Positions 53,016-61,867 of a DNA stretch of 64,000 nucleotides are shown in pieces. The stretch's first letter is position 1. Each line of letters starts with the position of its first letter. Source of the stretch: Flavobacteriales bacterium (GTDB lineage: Bacteria > Bacteroidota > Bacteroidia > Flavobacteriales_F > PHOS-HE28); the NCBI GenBank assembly GCA_016721005.1, contig JADKJM010000018.1:1-64000 (forward strand). Direction: 5' to 3'. Both the position numbers and the translations under genes were made by a program. Under the pieces are notes generated by a model. It ran no database searches, had not been told where the DNA came from, and was given only the letters and a program-made list of their open reading frames with translations.

Positions 53016-55208
53016 ATGCAAATGATCAATGTCGATATGAAGCCCCGTGAGGCGCTTGAGCAATTCTTCGGGTTCAAGAAATTCAAAGGCGAACAGGAGG
53101 CCGTCATCCAAAGTGTCCTGGATGGAAAGAACACGTTCGTGATCATGCCCACGGGCGGTGGAAAGAGCCTGTGCTATCAATTGCCAGCTCTCATGATGGA
53201 GGGCACCGCGATCGTGGTGAGCCCGTTGATCGCCCTGATGAAGAACCAGGTGGATGCCATGCGCGGCTTCAGCGACGTTGAAGGCATCGCACATTTCCTG
53301 AACAGTTCGCTCACACGGAACGAGGCACTTCAAGTACGGGAGGACATCACCAAGGGCCGCACGAAGATCCTCTATGTGGCACCCGAGAGTTTGACGAAGA
53401 AGGAGAACGTCGAATTCCTGCGCGACATCAAGATCAGCTTCTTCGCCATCGACGAGGCACACTGCATCAGCGAGTGGGGCCACGACTTCCGCCCGGAGTA
53501 CCGCCGGTTGCGGACGATCTTCAACGAGATCACCGGTGTACCCGTGATCGCGCTCACAGCCACGGCCACGGAGAAGGTGCAGGAGGATATCCTGAAGAAC
53601 CTCGACATCCCGAACGCAACGGTGTACAAGGCCAGCTTCAACCGGCCTAACCTGAATTACGAGATCCGCCCGAAGAAGGACGTCGGCCGTGAGATCATCC
53701 GCTTCATCAAGCAACACAACGGCAAGAGCGGGATCATCTATTGCCTCAGCCGCAAGAAGGTGGAGGAGATGGCCCAGATGCTGAACGTGAACGGCATCAA
53801 GGCCTTGCCGTATCACGCTGGAATGGATGCCGGCCAGCGCGCCAGCCACCAGGACCAGTTCCTCATGGAGGATGTGGATGTGATCGTGGCCACGATCGCA
53901 TTCGGTATGGGCATCGACAAACCCGATGTGCGTTTCGTGATCCACCATGACATCCCGAAGAGCCTGGAGAGCTATTACCAGGAGACCGGGCGTGCCGGAC
54001 GCGATGGTGGCGAAGGACGCTGCGTGGCCTTCTACAGTTACAAGGACATCGAGAAGCTGGAGAAGTTCCTCCAAGGCAAGCCGGTGGCGGAGCAGGAGAT
54101 CGGTCGCCAACTACTGGCGGACACCGTGAGCTTCGCGGAGACCAGCATGTGCCGTCGACGGTACCTGCTGTACTACTTCGGTGAGCACTACCCCACGCCG
54201 AATTGCAAAGAGTGTGACAACTGCCTCAACCCGCGTGAACAGTTCGAAGGCAAGGATGACCTCGCCATGGTGCTGCGCGCCGTGAAGGAGAGCAAGGAGC
54301 GGCATCGCGCCAAGTTCATCTGCGACCTGATCACCGGTACCGAGACCAGCGAGATCAAGAACTACAAAGGCGACAAGCTGAAGGTCTACGGCGAAGGCGA
54401 CGAGAAGGACCTCCACCATTGGATGGCGATCGTGCGCCAAGCGGTCGTGGGCGGCTACCTGCACAAGGACATCGAGACCTATGGCAACTTGAGCCTGACC
54501 GAATCCGGCAAGAAGTTCCTCGCGAAGCCCGTCTCCGTGAAGTTCGTGAAGGAGCGCGACTACAGTGATTACGAAGGCGGTGGTGAGGACGAACCGATCG
54601 CGCGTGTCGGAGCGGTCGCCGATGAGCGCTTGATGCAGATCCTGAAGGACCTGCGGAAACAACAAGGGCACAAATTGAAACTGCAACCGTGGGTGCTCTT
54701 CCAGGATCCCGCATTGGAGGAGATGACGATCCGCTACCCGATCACCATCGAGGAGCTCACGCAGATCAGTGGTGTCGGCCCCGGCAAGGCACAGAAGTTC
54801 GGCAAGCCTTTCATTGAGGCGATCGCCAGCTACGTGGAGGAGAACGAGATCGAACGCGCGGAGGAAGTGGTGGTCCGCAACGTGGTGAACAAGAGCGGGA
54901 ACAAGGTCCACATCATCCAGAACATCGATAAGCGGCTGCCGCTGGAATCCATCGCGCGCAGCAGGAACCTGTCGATGCCCGATCTGCTCACCGAACTGGA
55001 GAGCATCGTGATGAGTGGCACCAAGCTGGACATCAACTACCAGTTGAACAGCATGCTCGAATCCGATGTGCAGGAGGAGATCATCGACTACTTCCGCAAC
55101 AGCGAATCCGACGAGATCGAAGCCGCGCACAAGGAGTTCGACGGCGACTACTCGGAGATCGAGCTGCGCATGATGCGGATCAAGTTCATGAGCGAGGTGG
55201 CGAACTAG
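53016..55208 (+). CDS. recQ: ATP-dependent DNA helicase RecQ
   Basis: 730 residues. Walker A is IMPTGGGKSLCYQLPALM (about residue 44), the DEAH box is FAIDEAHCISEWGHDFRPEY (about 146), followed by VIALTATATEKVQEDIL. Motifs IV-VI include GIIYCLSRKKVEEMAQ, ATIAFGMGIDKPDVRFVIHH and SYYQETGRAGRDGGEG. The RQC zinc-binding cysteines are in MCRRRYLLYYFGEHYPTPNC and KECDNC. An HRDC-like region (TIEELTQISGVGPGKAQKFG) follows. It unwinds DNA in recombination repair. Starts at 53016, 53022 and 53037 are all possible. It is divergent from tatC. Confidence 0.94.
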   Translation: MQMINVDMKPREALEQFFGFKKFKGEQEAVIQSVLDGKNTFVIMPTGGGKSLCYQLPALMMEGTAIVVSPLIALMKNQVDAMRGFSDVEGIAHFLNSSLTRNEALQVREDITKGRTKILYVAPESLTKKENVEFLRDIKISFFAIDEAHCISEWGHDFRPEYRRLRTIFNEITGVPVIALTATATEKVQEDILKNLDIPNATVYKASFNRPNLNYEIRPKKDVGREIIRFIKQHNGKSGIIYCLSRKKVEEMAQMLNVNGIKALPYHAGMDAGQRASHQDQFLMEDVDVIVATIAFGMGIDKPDVRFVIHHDIPKSLESYYQETGRAGRDGGEGRCVAFYSYKDIEKLEKFLQGKPVAEQEIGRQLLADTVSFAETSMCRRRYLLYYFGEHYPTPNCKECDNCLNPREQFEGKDDLAMVLRAVKESKERHRAKFICDLITGTETSEIKNYKGDKLKVYGEGDEKDLHHWMAIVRQAVVGGYLHKDIETYGNLSLTESGKKFLAKPVSVKFVKERDYSDYEGGGEDEPIARVGAVADERLMQILKDLRKQQGHKLKLQPWVLFQDPALEEMTIRYPITIEELTQISGVGPGKAQKFGKPFIEAIASYVEENEIERAEEVVVRNVVNKSGNKVHIIQNIDKRLPLESIARSRNLSMPDLLTELESIVMSGTKLDINYQLNSMLESDVQEEIIDYFRNSESDEIEAAHKEFDGDYSEIELRMMRIKFMSEVAN

Positions 55209-55270
55209 AACTGGTTGTTGGTTGTCCGTTCTTCGTTCGCGCATGTCCAACTCATAACGGCTGATCGACC

Positions 55271-55606
55271 ATGAGCCCCGACGAACTCACCCTTGTTGCG
55301 CGCTACGTGTGCAAGCTGCTTGTGGAGCGGCGCTTCGATGAACTCGAAGAAGCAAGCAATGGCGTTCGGTTTTCTGCGGATGCGATCGAGGATGCACTCA
55401 CTGATCTCCCTCAACCATTGGTGATGCCGCCGGAATCTGGTTGGAAGAACCTCAACGCGACCGCTGTCCGGAATTGGCCCGGTGCGTTCGCCGTGACCTT
55501 CGATCTGTGGACCGCGCGTGGCCGTAGCGACCTGATGGTGGAACTCACATTGCACACCAAGGACGGTAAGCCGGTGATCGAGGTGGACGATATAGGAGTG
55601 CGATAA
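55271..55606 (+). CDS. Conserved hypothetical protein (DUF7668-like)
   Basis: 111 residues, starting MSPDELTLVARYVCKLLVER. The C-terminal part AFAVTFDLWTARGRSDLMVE, followed by LTLHTKDGKPVIEVDDIGV, resembles a family I recall as DUF7668. It is predicted to be a small alpha/beta cytoplasmic protein with no signal or membrane segment. It lies 62 bp after recQ and converges with the toxin gene. The minus-strand frame over the same region (55205-55555) shows no features and is taken as a shadow. Confidence 0.6.
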   Translation: MSPDELTLVARYVCKLLVERRFDELEEASNGVRFSADAIEDALTDLPQPLVMPPESGWKNLNATAVRNWPGAFAVTFDLWTARGRSDLMVELTLHTKDGKPVIEVDDIGVR

Positions 55607-55636
55607 GAGACGCTAGGGCCAAGGCCGCTTCCTCGC

Positions 55637-55936
55637 TTAGCCCTTCATGTCATCCGGGTCTCTTCGTGAGTCAAAGATCTCCGGGATATAGATGGTCTTG
55701 CCGTGGATCCTGTAGATGATCTTCAGCGGGCCGACGATCACTCTTCGGTGCTGCATTCCGAGATGCTCCAACCATGGTTCCAATTGGCCTCCGTTTGGAA
55801 ACTTCTGAATCAGCTTGATCGCGGCGATCACATCCTGCTCCACGCGCATGGCGGTCGCCGGGCCGAACCGGTCGAGTACATGCGCCAAGGCCCGGTCCAG
55901 ATCGGACCACGCCTTTTCCGCCACGACAACGATCAT
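55637..55936 (-). CDS. ParE/RelE-type toxin of a toxin-antitoxin pair
   Basis: 99 residues, IVVVAEKAWSDLDRALAHVL at the start, then QDVIAAIKLIQKFPNGGQLE, HRRVIVGPLKIIYRIHGKTI and IPEIFDSRRDP at the end. This is the ParE/RelE superfamily pattern, in which the C-terminal strand carries Arg residues. The target may be gyrase or mRNA and cannot be told from sequence. Its start overlaps the antitoxin stop (ATGA at 55933-55936). Confidence 0.82.
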   Translation of the reverse strand: MIVVVAEKAWSDLDRALAHVLDRFGPATAMRVEQDVIAAIKLIQKFPNGGQLEPWLEHLGMQHRRVIVGPLKIIYRIHGKTIYIPEIFDSRRDPDDMKG

Positions 55937-56196
55937 GTCTTCCTTTTCTTGGCGCTGCTCGCCGCGACCTTGCCGCGTAACGAAGCTCCGATCCGCTTTT
56001 CGAACGCGGCAAGACCCATCGTGCGTCCCGCGACGATATCCGCTTCTCCCGCCAATACCCCTGCCTCCATCCGCTTTTGAAGTGCATCAGCTGAGATCTC
56101 GCCAGCCAGTAGATCATGAACCTCTTGCAGGAGATATGGATCGCTACGTCGATTCAAGAGACTGATGATCCGCTTTCTGAGTGCGAGGCTGGTCAT
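55933..56196 (-). CDS. Putative antitoxin partner of the ParE/RelE toxin
   Basis: 87 residues, starting MTSLALRKRIISLLNRRSDP. A helical N-terminal half (LLQEVHDLLAGEISADALQK) is followed by a lysine/arginine-rich C-terminus (SLRGKVAASSAKKRKT). It has no typical ribbon-helix-helix signature that I can assign. It is called an antitoxin because it lies immediately before, and overlaps, a toxin gene. The pair follows the M20 amidohydrolase gene by 9 bp on the same strand, so it could be transcribed with it. Confidence 0.65.
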   Translation of the reverse strand: MTSLALRKRIISLLNRRSDPYLLQEVHDLLAGEISADALQKRMEAGVLAGEADIVAGRTMGLAAFEKRIGASLRGKVAASSAKKRKT

Positions 56197-56205
56197 GGTC
56201 GAAAG

Positions 56206-57459
56206 TTATGCTCCCAATTCCTTGATCGCACTGAACGCCATCACCCCCGCCCCTATCGCCAAGGCATCCTCGTCAATGTCGAACTCCGCGCGGTGCAACC
56301 CGGATGTGGTTCCCGCCTTTCCAATGTTCCCGGTGCCTAAGCGATAGAAGCACGCGGGAATCACTTGGCCGTAGTACGCGAAGTCCTCGGCGCCCATGCG
56401 GATGTCCATCTCGACCACATTCTCCTTGCCCACGTATTCCTCCGCCGCAACACGTAACCGTGAAGTGAGTTCCGGATCATTCACCACCGGAGGTGATCCC
56501 TTCACCAAGCGGAAGTCAACCTCACCTCCCATGCTCTGTGCGATCTCCGCACTGATCCTTGGCAACAGCGCATGCAGTTCGTTCCGTAGCGCTTCGTTGA
56601 ATGTGCGCAAGGTGCCGTCGATCACCACGGTGTCGGGAACGATGTTGGTCGCGCCGTTCGCGATGACCTTGCCGAAACTCAGGATCATCGGTTCGCCTTG
56701 TGGTACCGCCTTCGCGGCTTCTTCGTAGAGCGAAGGGAGCAATCGTGCAGCGATGAGGATCGGGTCCACGAGCTTCGGCCGTGATGCGGCATGTCCGCCT
56801 TTGCCCTTCACGGTGATGTAGAGTTCATCCGCAGCGGCCATGAAGGCTCCACTTCGGAAACCAACCTTTCCAACAGCGAGTTCCGGTGTGACGTGCTGAC
56901 CCACGATGCCTGATGGCTTCGGGTTGTCCAGGACACCTTCCTTCACCATCAGCGAAGCACCACCCGGTTCCTTCTCCTCGCCGGGTTGGAAGACGAGCAT
57001 CACCGCGCCAGACCATTCCTTGCGCATCCTATGCAAGGCGATCCCGGCACCGAGCACCATGCTCGTGTGTGCATCGTGACCGCACGCATGCATCACGCCG
57101 GGGTTCGTTGAGCAATAGTCCGGTTTGCCGACCTCGTTGATCGGCAAGGCGTCCATGTCGGCACGCAATGCGAAACAACGATCGGACGCGGATGCTTCGC
57201 CGCGCACAACGGCGATCAGCCCGGTGCCTCTTGCATCAGGTGTCAAACGCGCGACGTTCTCGCGAACCTCGATGCCTTCCTTCTTCAGCAGTTCCGCTAC
57301 GAAGGCAACCGTGTTGTATTCTTGGAAAGACAGCTCCGGATGCTGGTGCAGATGGCGTCGCCATTTCACCATATCCGCATGAAGAGCGGCGACCGTTCGC
57401 TTCACTTCTGCTTTCAACGGAGCGGAGGGTTTCATACCGAGCGGAGCCGAGGTTTGCAT
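56206..57459 (-). CDS. M20 family amidohydrolase (metallopeptidase)
   Basis: 417 residues. A hydrolase of N-acyl amino acids or related amides, cytoplasmic. Metal-binding motifs are MHACGHDAHTSMVLGAGIAL (about residue 120) and VFQPGEEKEPGGASLMVKEG. The dimerisation domain has VKGKGGHAASRPKLVDPILI. The C-terminal metal ligand lies in MDIRMGAEDFAYYGQVIPAC. The substrate is unknown. The first residues MQTSAPLG and MKPSAPLK look like a tandem duplication of the start region, so the true start may be the ATG of MKPSAPL, 24 bp further in. It follows the TSUP permease gene by 19 bp. Confidence 0.88.
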   Translation of the reverse strand: MQTSAPLGMKPSAPLKAEVKRTVAALHADMVKWRRHLHQHPELSFQEYNTVAFVAELLKKEGIEVRENVARLTPDARGTGLIAVVRGEASASDRCFALRADMDALPINEVGKPDYCSTNPGVMHACGHDAHTSMVLGAGIALHRMRKEWSGAVMLVFQPGEEKEPGGASLMVKEGVLDNPKPSGIVGQHVTPELAVGKVGFRSGAFMAAADELYITVKGKGGHAASRPKLVDPILIAARLLPSLYEEAAKAVPQGEPMILSFGKVIANGATNIVPDTVVIDGTLRTFNEALRNELHALLPRISAEIAQSMGGEVDFRLVKGSPPVVNDPELTSRLRVAAEEYVGKENVVEMDIRMGAEDFAYYGQVIPACFYRLGTGNIGKAGTTSGLHRAEFDIDEDALAIGAGVMAFSAIKELGA

Positions 57460-57476
57460 GCCGAGCGGAGCCGAGG
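57437..57476. repeat. 24-bp tandem duplication at the amidohydrolase start
   Basis: CCGAGCGGAGCCGAGG occurs at 57437-57452 and again at 57461-57476, with the plus-strand CAT (minus-strand ATG) near each copy. It duplicates the start codon region of the M20 gene. Confidence 0.7.
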
Positions 57477-57478
57477 CA

Positions 57479-57856
57479 TCACCTGCCGAGGATGAGCTTG
57501 ATGGCCACGAAGAGCATGATCACACCGAAGACGCGCTTCACGGTATCCGCTGGAAGTGCGAGTGCTCCCTTGCTGCCGAAGTATCCGCCAGCAACGAATG
57601 CGACCGCTATAACGATCACGATCTTCCAATCGATCATGCCTTGCTTCCAATAATTCCGGACGGCCAGAAGGACCACCGGGAACATGAGCACGGCCAAACT
57701 GGTTCCCTGCGCTTGGTGCTGATCGTAACCGAGCAGCCAGATCATCGCGGGCACCATGATGATGCCCCCTCCCACTCCTACGAACCCGCTGAGGATGCCC
57801 GCGAGCAGGCCTATGATGATGAGTATGCCAACGGTCTGTAGATCCATGCCCATCAT
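57479..57856 (-). CDS. TSUP family (TauE/SafE-type) permease, short form
   Basis: 125 residues with about four hydrophobic helices, starting MMGMDLQTVGILIIIGLLAG. SGFVGVGGGIIMVPAMIWLL is the TSUP family signature. Full-length members have eight helices; this protein is one half and may dimerise, a form common in Bacteroidota. Substrates of the family are sulfite and organosulfonates, which cannot be told apart here. The start shares one base with the stop of the upstream propeller gene (TGATG at 57854-57858). Confidence 0.85.
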   Translation of the reverse strand: MMGMDLQTVGILIIIGLLAGILSGFVGVGGGIIMVPAMIWLLGYDQHQAQGTSLAVLMFPVVLLAVRNYWKQGMIDWKIVIVIAVAFVAGGYFGSKGALALPADTVKRVFGVIMLFVAIKLILGR

Positions 57857-60800
57857 CAGATATCGAGGCTGAGGGAGAAGTGGAACACACGCGGCAGCAC
57901 CACGCCATCATCAATGCCCCATGCCCAATCGGCACGGACGAAGTAACCGAGCAGACGTGTGCGCAGTCCGAATCCATAGCTGGCAATGATCGGTTCGCGA
58001 CGACTGTTCAGTGTGATGGTGAGCGGGTTCCGGTAGATGTTGATGCGGTTGAAACTGTTGTCCTGCGAATAGGGATCGCTGCCGGTCCACGCCGCGCCCA
58101 TATCGCCGAAGGCCGCGACCTGTAAATGATTGAAGAGATCGGAACGGATCGGGCGATTGATCAAGTAGCGGACGATGGGTACGCGCAATTCGGTGTTGAA
58201 GAGTGCGAAGCTGGTACCGTTGCGAGCGTTGTAGAAGAAGCCGCGCATGGGCACGCTCATGGTCTGGTATTGATAGTTCTGCGAGAAGTCGATCGGGATG
58301 CTCTGATCGTACTGCGCGAAGAGCCAGTTGTCCACGCCGCCGAGGAAATGGATCAGCTTGTTGGTGCCGAGCGATGAACTCCCCGACAGGCGCGTGATCC
58401 ACAACAGATCGCGGTGGATGCGCAATGAGTGGCGCAGATCCAATCCCACTACTTCCATGTCGCCACCCTTCTTGATCTGCTGGTAGTACTCGCCGAAGAC
58501 CTTCAACTTCCAACCGGACCATAAATTGAGTCCGCGTGGAATGGAACTGTCGTAGATCCACTCCAGCTTCAATCCCGCCGTGCTATTCATCGCATTGGGT
58601 GCCACGAGGCTCAACGGATCGATGCTCTGTTGCACGTACCGATCGTTGCGATAGATCGCGGACGCGCGCACGCTCGCCAATTCGCTGAACGGCCAACTGA
58701 TCTGGTAGCGCGCTTGATGCGTTTGCACTTTCACGACGCCGGTCTGCGTCACGCCCTGAAATACTTGGCGCTGGAAGGTCATGCGCTTGTCCAAGCGATG
58801 CTTCAGGTTCTCGTACGTCAACAGGTAATCGTTGTTGTTCAGGTCCAAGGCCAGTCGGAAGCCGCCCACAATGCGCTGGTCCTCGAAGAGATCACTGATG
58901 CCCATGCGCGTGAGTCCGCTCAGTCCTGGGTTCAATCCCGCTTCGCCACTGAAGGGCTGGTAGAACTGGTTGGAGAAACTGTTGTCCACCTGCGTGATCA
59001 CCTGGTCCACGGTGAAGTTGAGGTTGTAGTTCCGCTGCTCCGGATAGGTGAATGGTAGGAGCGCCGTGCTATCCACGGTGGTCGGTTTCACCGGATGTCC
59101 GGCTACGACAGGTGCTGTTGGTTGTACGGGCAACGACCCCGGTGTTTCATCACTGAACACATAGCGCCGGATGTCCACGGCATCCTCTCCGGTGCTCCGC
59201 GGCTCCTGTGGAGGCACCTTCACGACCGGGCTCATGTCATCCGACACCGAACCAGCGGTGGCCGGTCGTCGCTGGTCCGGCTTTGATCCCTCGCGACCAC
59301 CTTGCGTCGTTCGGCCATCGCTGGTGCGACCGGTATAGAAGCGGTACTTGCCATCCTTCAATTGCAACGCGGTGAAGCGCCCACGTTCACTGTTCACGTC
59401 CTGCTCCAGAATGGATCGTCGCAGATCGCTCAAGCGTTCATCCACTATGAAGTAGCGATAGTGTACGGTCGTATCGATCTGGCTCACCACGCTATCGTAC
59501 CGCACCCGGAACCGGTTCAGGATCCCATCCACATCCGCGAGGTAGGTGTAGCTCGCGCTGTCCCATTGGAAGGGTTGCGTTTCATTCACGCCGGGCGTCG
59601 CACTCAAGCGCGTCAGGATCCTGCTGCGCGTTTCCACATCCAACAAGTAGATGTCCTTGTTGCCGTTGATCAGGTGTACGTCCTTGAAGGTGCGCAAGGT
59701 GTCTTCGGTGCGGTCGCTGCTGAAGATGATGCGCCGGTCGCCATCCACGAAACCCGGATCGAGATCGTCGTACTGGTCATCGGTGAGTTGCTCCTGCCGG
59801 TTGCCGATCACATAGTAGAGGTAGAGATCCGTCCGGCCATCACGCACGGCGCTGAACACCATGTTGCGCCCATCGGCACTGTACGCCATGCTCAGGATCT
59901 TCTCCAGTTGCAACACCGGACGTTGTGTGGTCTTGTTGTCATCCAAGGTCCACGTGCGCAAGTACAGCTCGCCCTTGCGCTCGATCGCATAGCTCAGGGC
60001 CTTGCTGCCGGGATGCCACGCGAGGACCGGATAGCTGCGGTCCACGATGCGGTCCAGCTTCTTCTCACCTTTCACGATCCGCCGCACCTTACCCGTGGCC
60101 ACTTCCATCACCCACACCTTGTACTGTCCCATCTCATTGCTGGTCCACGCCAACCAACGGCCATCCGGACTTTGCTTGAACTGCGCATAGTCCCGGTGTT
60201 TCCGTGTCTTGATCTTCAGCGGCTCCAAGCCGATGTCCTGCCGGAAGCGGTCCTCTTCGGCGTACTTCGCCTTGTAGTAGGCCAAGCATTCCTTGGTGAG
60301 CGTCTTCAATGAAACTCCCAGCACGAAGAGGAAACCGCTTTCCGCGTTGCGGCTCACGCGCGTCATGTAGAGGATGTTCGGGATCACACCCGGACCGTAC
60401 ACATCGGCCACGTAGCGCCAGATCATGTGTCCGGCCAGCCGTGCATCATCCCCTTCCAGCCGGTTGAACTTGTCGAAGCGACCGGTCATCACCGCATCAC
60501 GCACGCGGTTGTTCATCTCCGCGTTCCATGGCCGGGAATGGTAACTGATGATCCCTTCGGTATGCCACGCCGGAAGCGTGAGGAAGGTGGCGCTACGGAT
60601 CATCTCGCGCCAGTTGCCGCCGAACATCATCTGGTCGATGATCACATGCGCGATGCCTGATCGGATCTGTTGGTCCAACAGCGCATGGTCGCCCTCGTAG
60701 TACACGAAGATCTTGGTGCCCACGATCCGCGTAAGGCCGCCGATGTTGTTCTGGCCGGTCATGCCTTCCAGCCCGATGTTGCTCTGGCGGAAGTCGGTGA

Positions 60801-61101
60801 GCGAGTTGTACACGATGAACTGCAAGCGCTCGTCCAACGTGAAGTCGAGATCACGCTCCAACTCCTTCAAGTGGCGCTGGGCTGCTTGTGCGGTGTAGCG
60901 CGCCAGATCGCGGCCTTCCTTGTAGAAGAAGACCTCCATGTTCTGGAAGCGGTACTGCTGCCAGAGGAAATCCTGGTACTGCACGCGGTTCTTGCCGTAC
61001 TCCTGTTGTGAGCCCGAATAGAACTGCGCCGCCGCCTGTGAAGACAGCAGCAACACGGTCAGGATGACGAGCGGAAAGCGGTGCGCGGAACGGAAAGGCA
61101 C
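57856..61101 (-). CDS. Large outer-membrane protein with peptidase MA-like, beta-propeller and barrel parts
   Basis: 1081 residues from GTG 61101, chosen because it yields a clean signal sequence (FPLVILTVLLLSSQAAAQF) and avoids the divergent hydrolase gene; the open frame reaches 61200. Residues 30-290 resemble the peptidase MA/gluzincin fold, but the place expected to hold HExxH reads GIAHVIIDQMM, so catalysis is unlikely. Residues 290-560 form a TolB/WD40-like propeller (DGRWLAWTSNEMGQYKVWVM, YSADGRNMVFSAV, DRRIIFSSDRTED). The C-terminal 350 residues look like a barrel (SLGTNKLIHFLGGVDNWLFA, ending HFSLSLDI). Function unknown. It is the first gene of a minus-strand operon with the TSUP and M20 genes. 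Confidence 0.78.
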   Translation of the reverse strand: MPFRSAHRFPLVILTVLLLSSQAAAQFYSGSQQEYGKNRVQYQDFLWQQYRFQNMEVFFYKEGRDLARYTAQAAQRHLKELERDLDFTLDERLQFIVYNSLTDFRQSNIGLEGMTGQNNIGGLTRIVGTKIFVYYEGDHALLDQQIRSGIAHVIIDQMMFGGNWREMIRSATFLTLPAWHTEGIISYHSRPWNAEMNNRVRDAVMTGRFDKFNRLEGDDARLAGHMIWRYVADVYGPGVIPNILYMTRVSRNAESGFLFVLGVSLKTLTKECLAYYKAKYAEEDRFRQDIGLEPLKIKTRKHRDYAQFKQSPDGRWLAWTSNEMGQYKVWVMEVATGKVRRIVKGEKKLDRIVDRSYPVLAWHPGSKALSYAIERKGELYLRTWTLDDNKTTQRPVLQLEKILSMAYSADGRNMVFSAVRDGRTDLYLYYVIGNRQEQLTDDQYDDLDPGFVDGDRRIIFSSDRTEDTLRTFKDVHLINGNKDIYLLDVETRSRILTRLSATPGVNETQPFQWDSASYTYLADVDGILNRFRVRYDSVVSQIDTTVHYRYFIVDERLSDLRRSILEQDVNSERGRFTALQLKDGKYRFYTGRTSDGRTTQGGREGSKPDQRRPATAGSVSDDMSPVVKVPPQEPRSTGEDAVDIRRYVFSDETPGSLPVQPTAPVVAGHPVKPTTVDSTALLPFTYPEQRNYNLNFTVDQVITQVDNSFSNQFYQPFSGEAGLNPGLSGLTRMGISDLFEDQRIVGGFRLALDLNNNDYLLTYENLKHRLDKRMTFQRQVFQGVTQTGVVKVQTHQARYQISWPFSELASVRASAIYRNDRYVQQSIDPLSLVAPNAMNSTAGLKLEWIYDSSIPRGLNLWSGWKLKVFGEYYQQIKKGGDMEVVGLDLRHSLRIHRDLLWITRLSGSSSLGTNKLIHFLGGVDNWLFAQYDQSIPIDFSQNYQYQTMSVPMRGFFYNARNGTSFALFNTELRVPIVRYLINRPIRSDLFNHLQVAAFGDMGAAWTGSDPYSQDNSFNRINIYRNPLTITLNSRREPIIASYGFGLRTRLLGYFVRADWAWGIDDGVVLPRVFHFSLSLDI

Positions 61102-61171
61102 GAGTTGAAGATAGCTACTTTGGCCGCCCTTGCCGGACGAGCACTGGTGCGAAGTTCCGTCAATTCCTTCC

Positions 61172-61806
61172 ATGATCGCTGTAACGGCCTTCACCTTCAA
61201 CCCCTTTCAGGAGAATACCTATGTGCTGCATGCCAATGGCCAAGCCATCCTGATCGACCCCGGTTGTTGGAATACCGCCGAGGAGCGTGAGTTGGAGACC
61301 TGGCTTTCGGACAACGCGCTTACCCCCGTCCGTCTTGTGCTCACCCATGCACATATCGACCACGTACTCGGCTGCGCATGGGCCAACAAGAAATACGGCC
61401 TCACGCCTGAGGTGCATCGCGCCGACCTGCCCTTGCTGAAAGCCGCGCCGCGCCAAGGTGAATTGTACGGCGTGCATTGCGAGGCATCGCCGGAACCCCT
61501 GCACTTCATCGACCCGAAGGATCCGATCGAATTCGACGGACAACAATTGAAAGTGCTATTCGTACCGGGCCATTCCCCGGACACATTGCCCTCTTCAGTG
61601 AAGCGGACGGCTTCGTGATCGTTGGCGATGTACTCTTCCGCGATAGCATCGGCCGCACCGATCTGCCGGGCGGCGATATGGATACCCTGATCCGCAGCAT
61701 CCACGAGGAACTCTTCCCTTTGGGTGATGACGTCATCGTATACAGCGGCCACGGTCCGGAAACCACCATCGGACGCGAGAAGCAGAAGAATCCTTTCCTG
61801 CGGTAG
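61172..61806 (+). pseudogene. Metallo-beta-lactamase fold hydrolase (glyoxalase II-like), one frameshift
   Basis: About 210 residues. The first frame gives IAVTAFTFNPFQENTYVLHA, then THAHIDHVLGCAWANKKYGL (the HxHxDH zinc motif, about residue 60) and LFVPGHSP. The second frame continues GHIALFSEADGFVIVGDVLF, RDSIGRTDLPGGDMDTLIRS and YSGHGPETTIGREKQ. The break is at about 61572-61576, where CATTCCCC is one C short of encoding HSPGH, as expected from a homopolymer miscall. Without that base the gene is intact. It is divergent from the large outer-membrane protein gene. Confidence 0.88.
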
Positions 61807-61867
61807 GTGAATGCAATTGGCGACGGATGTTCGTTGCCGCCTGCCCCTGCCTACTGGCGACTGTTTT

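Noticed and set aside
53016..54110. Long minus-strand frames antisense to recQ
   Set aside because: No motifs, and the plus-strand RecQ motifs are complete across the same region.
59302..60312. 336-residue plus-strand frame antisense to the propeller protein
   Set aside because: The minus-strand protein has a coherent domain structure; the plus frame is a codon-bias shadow.
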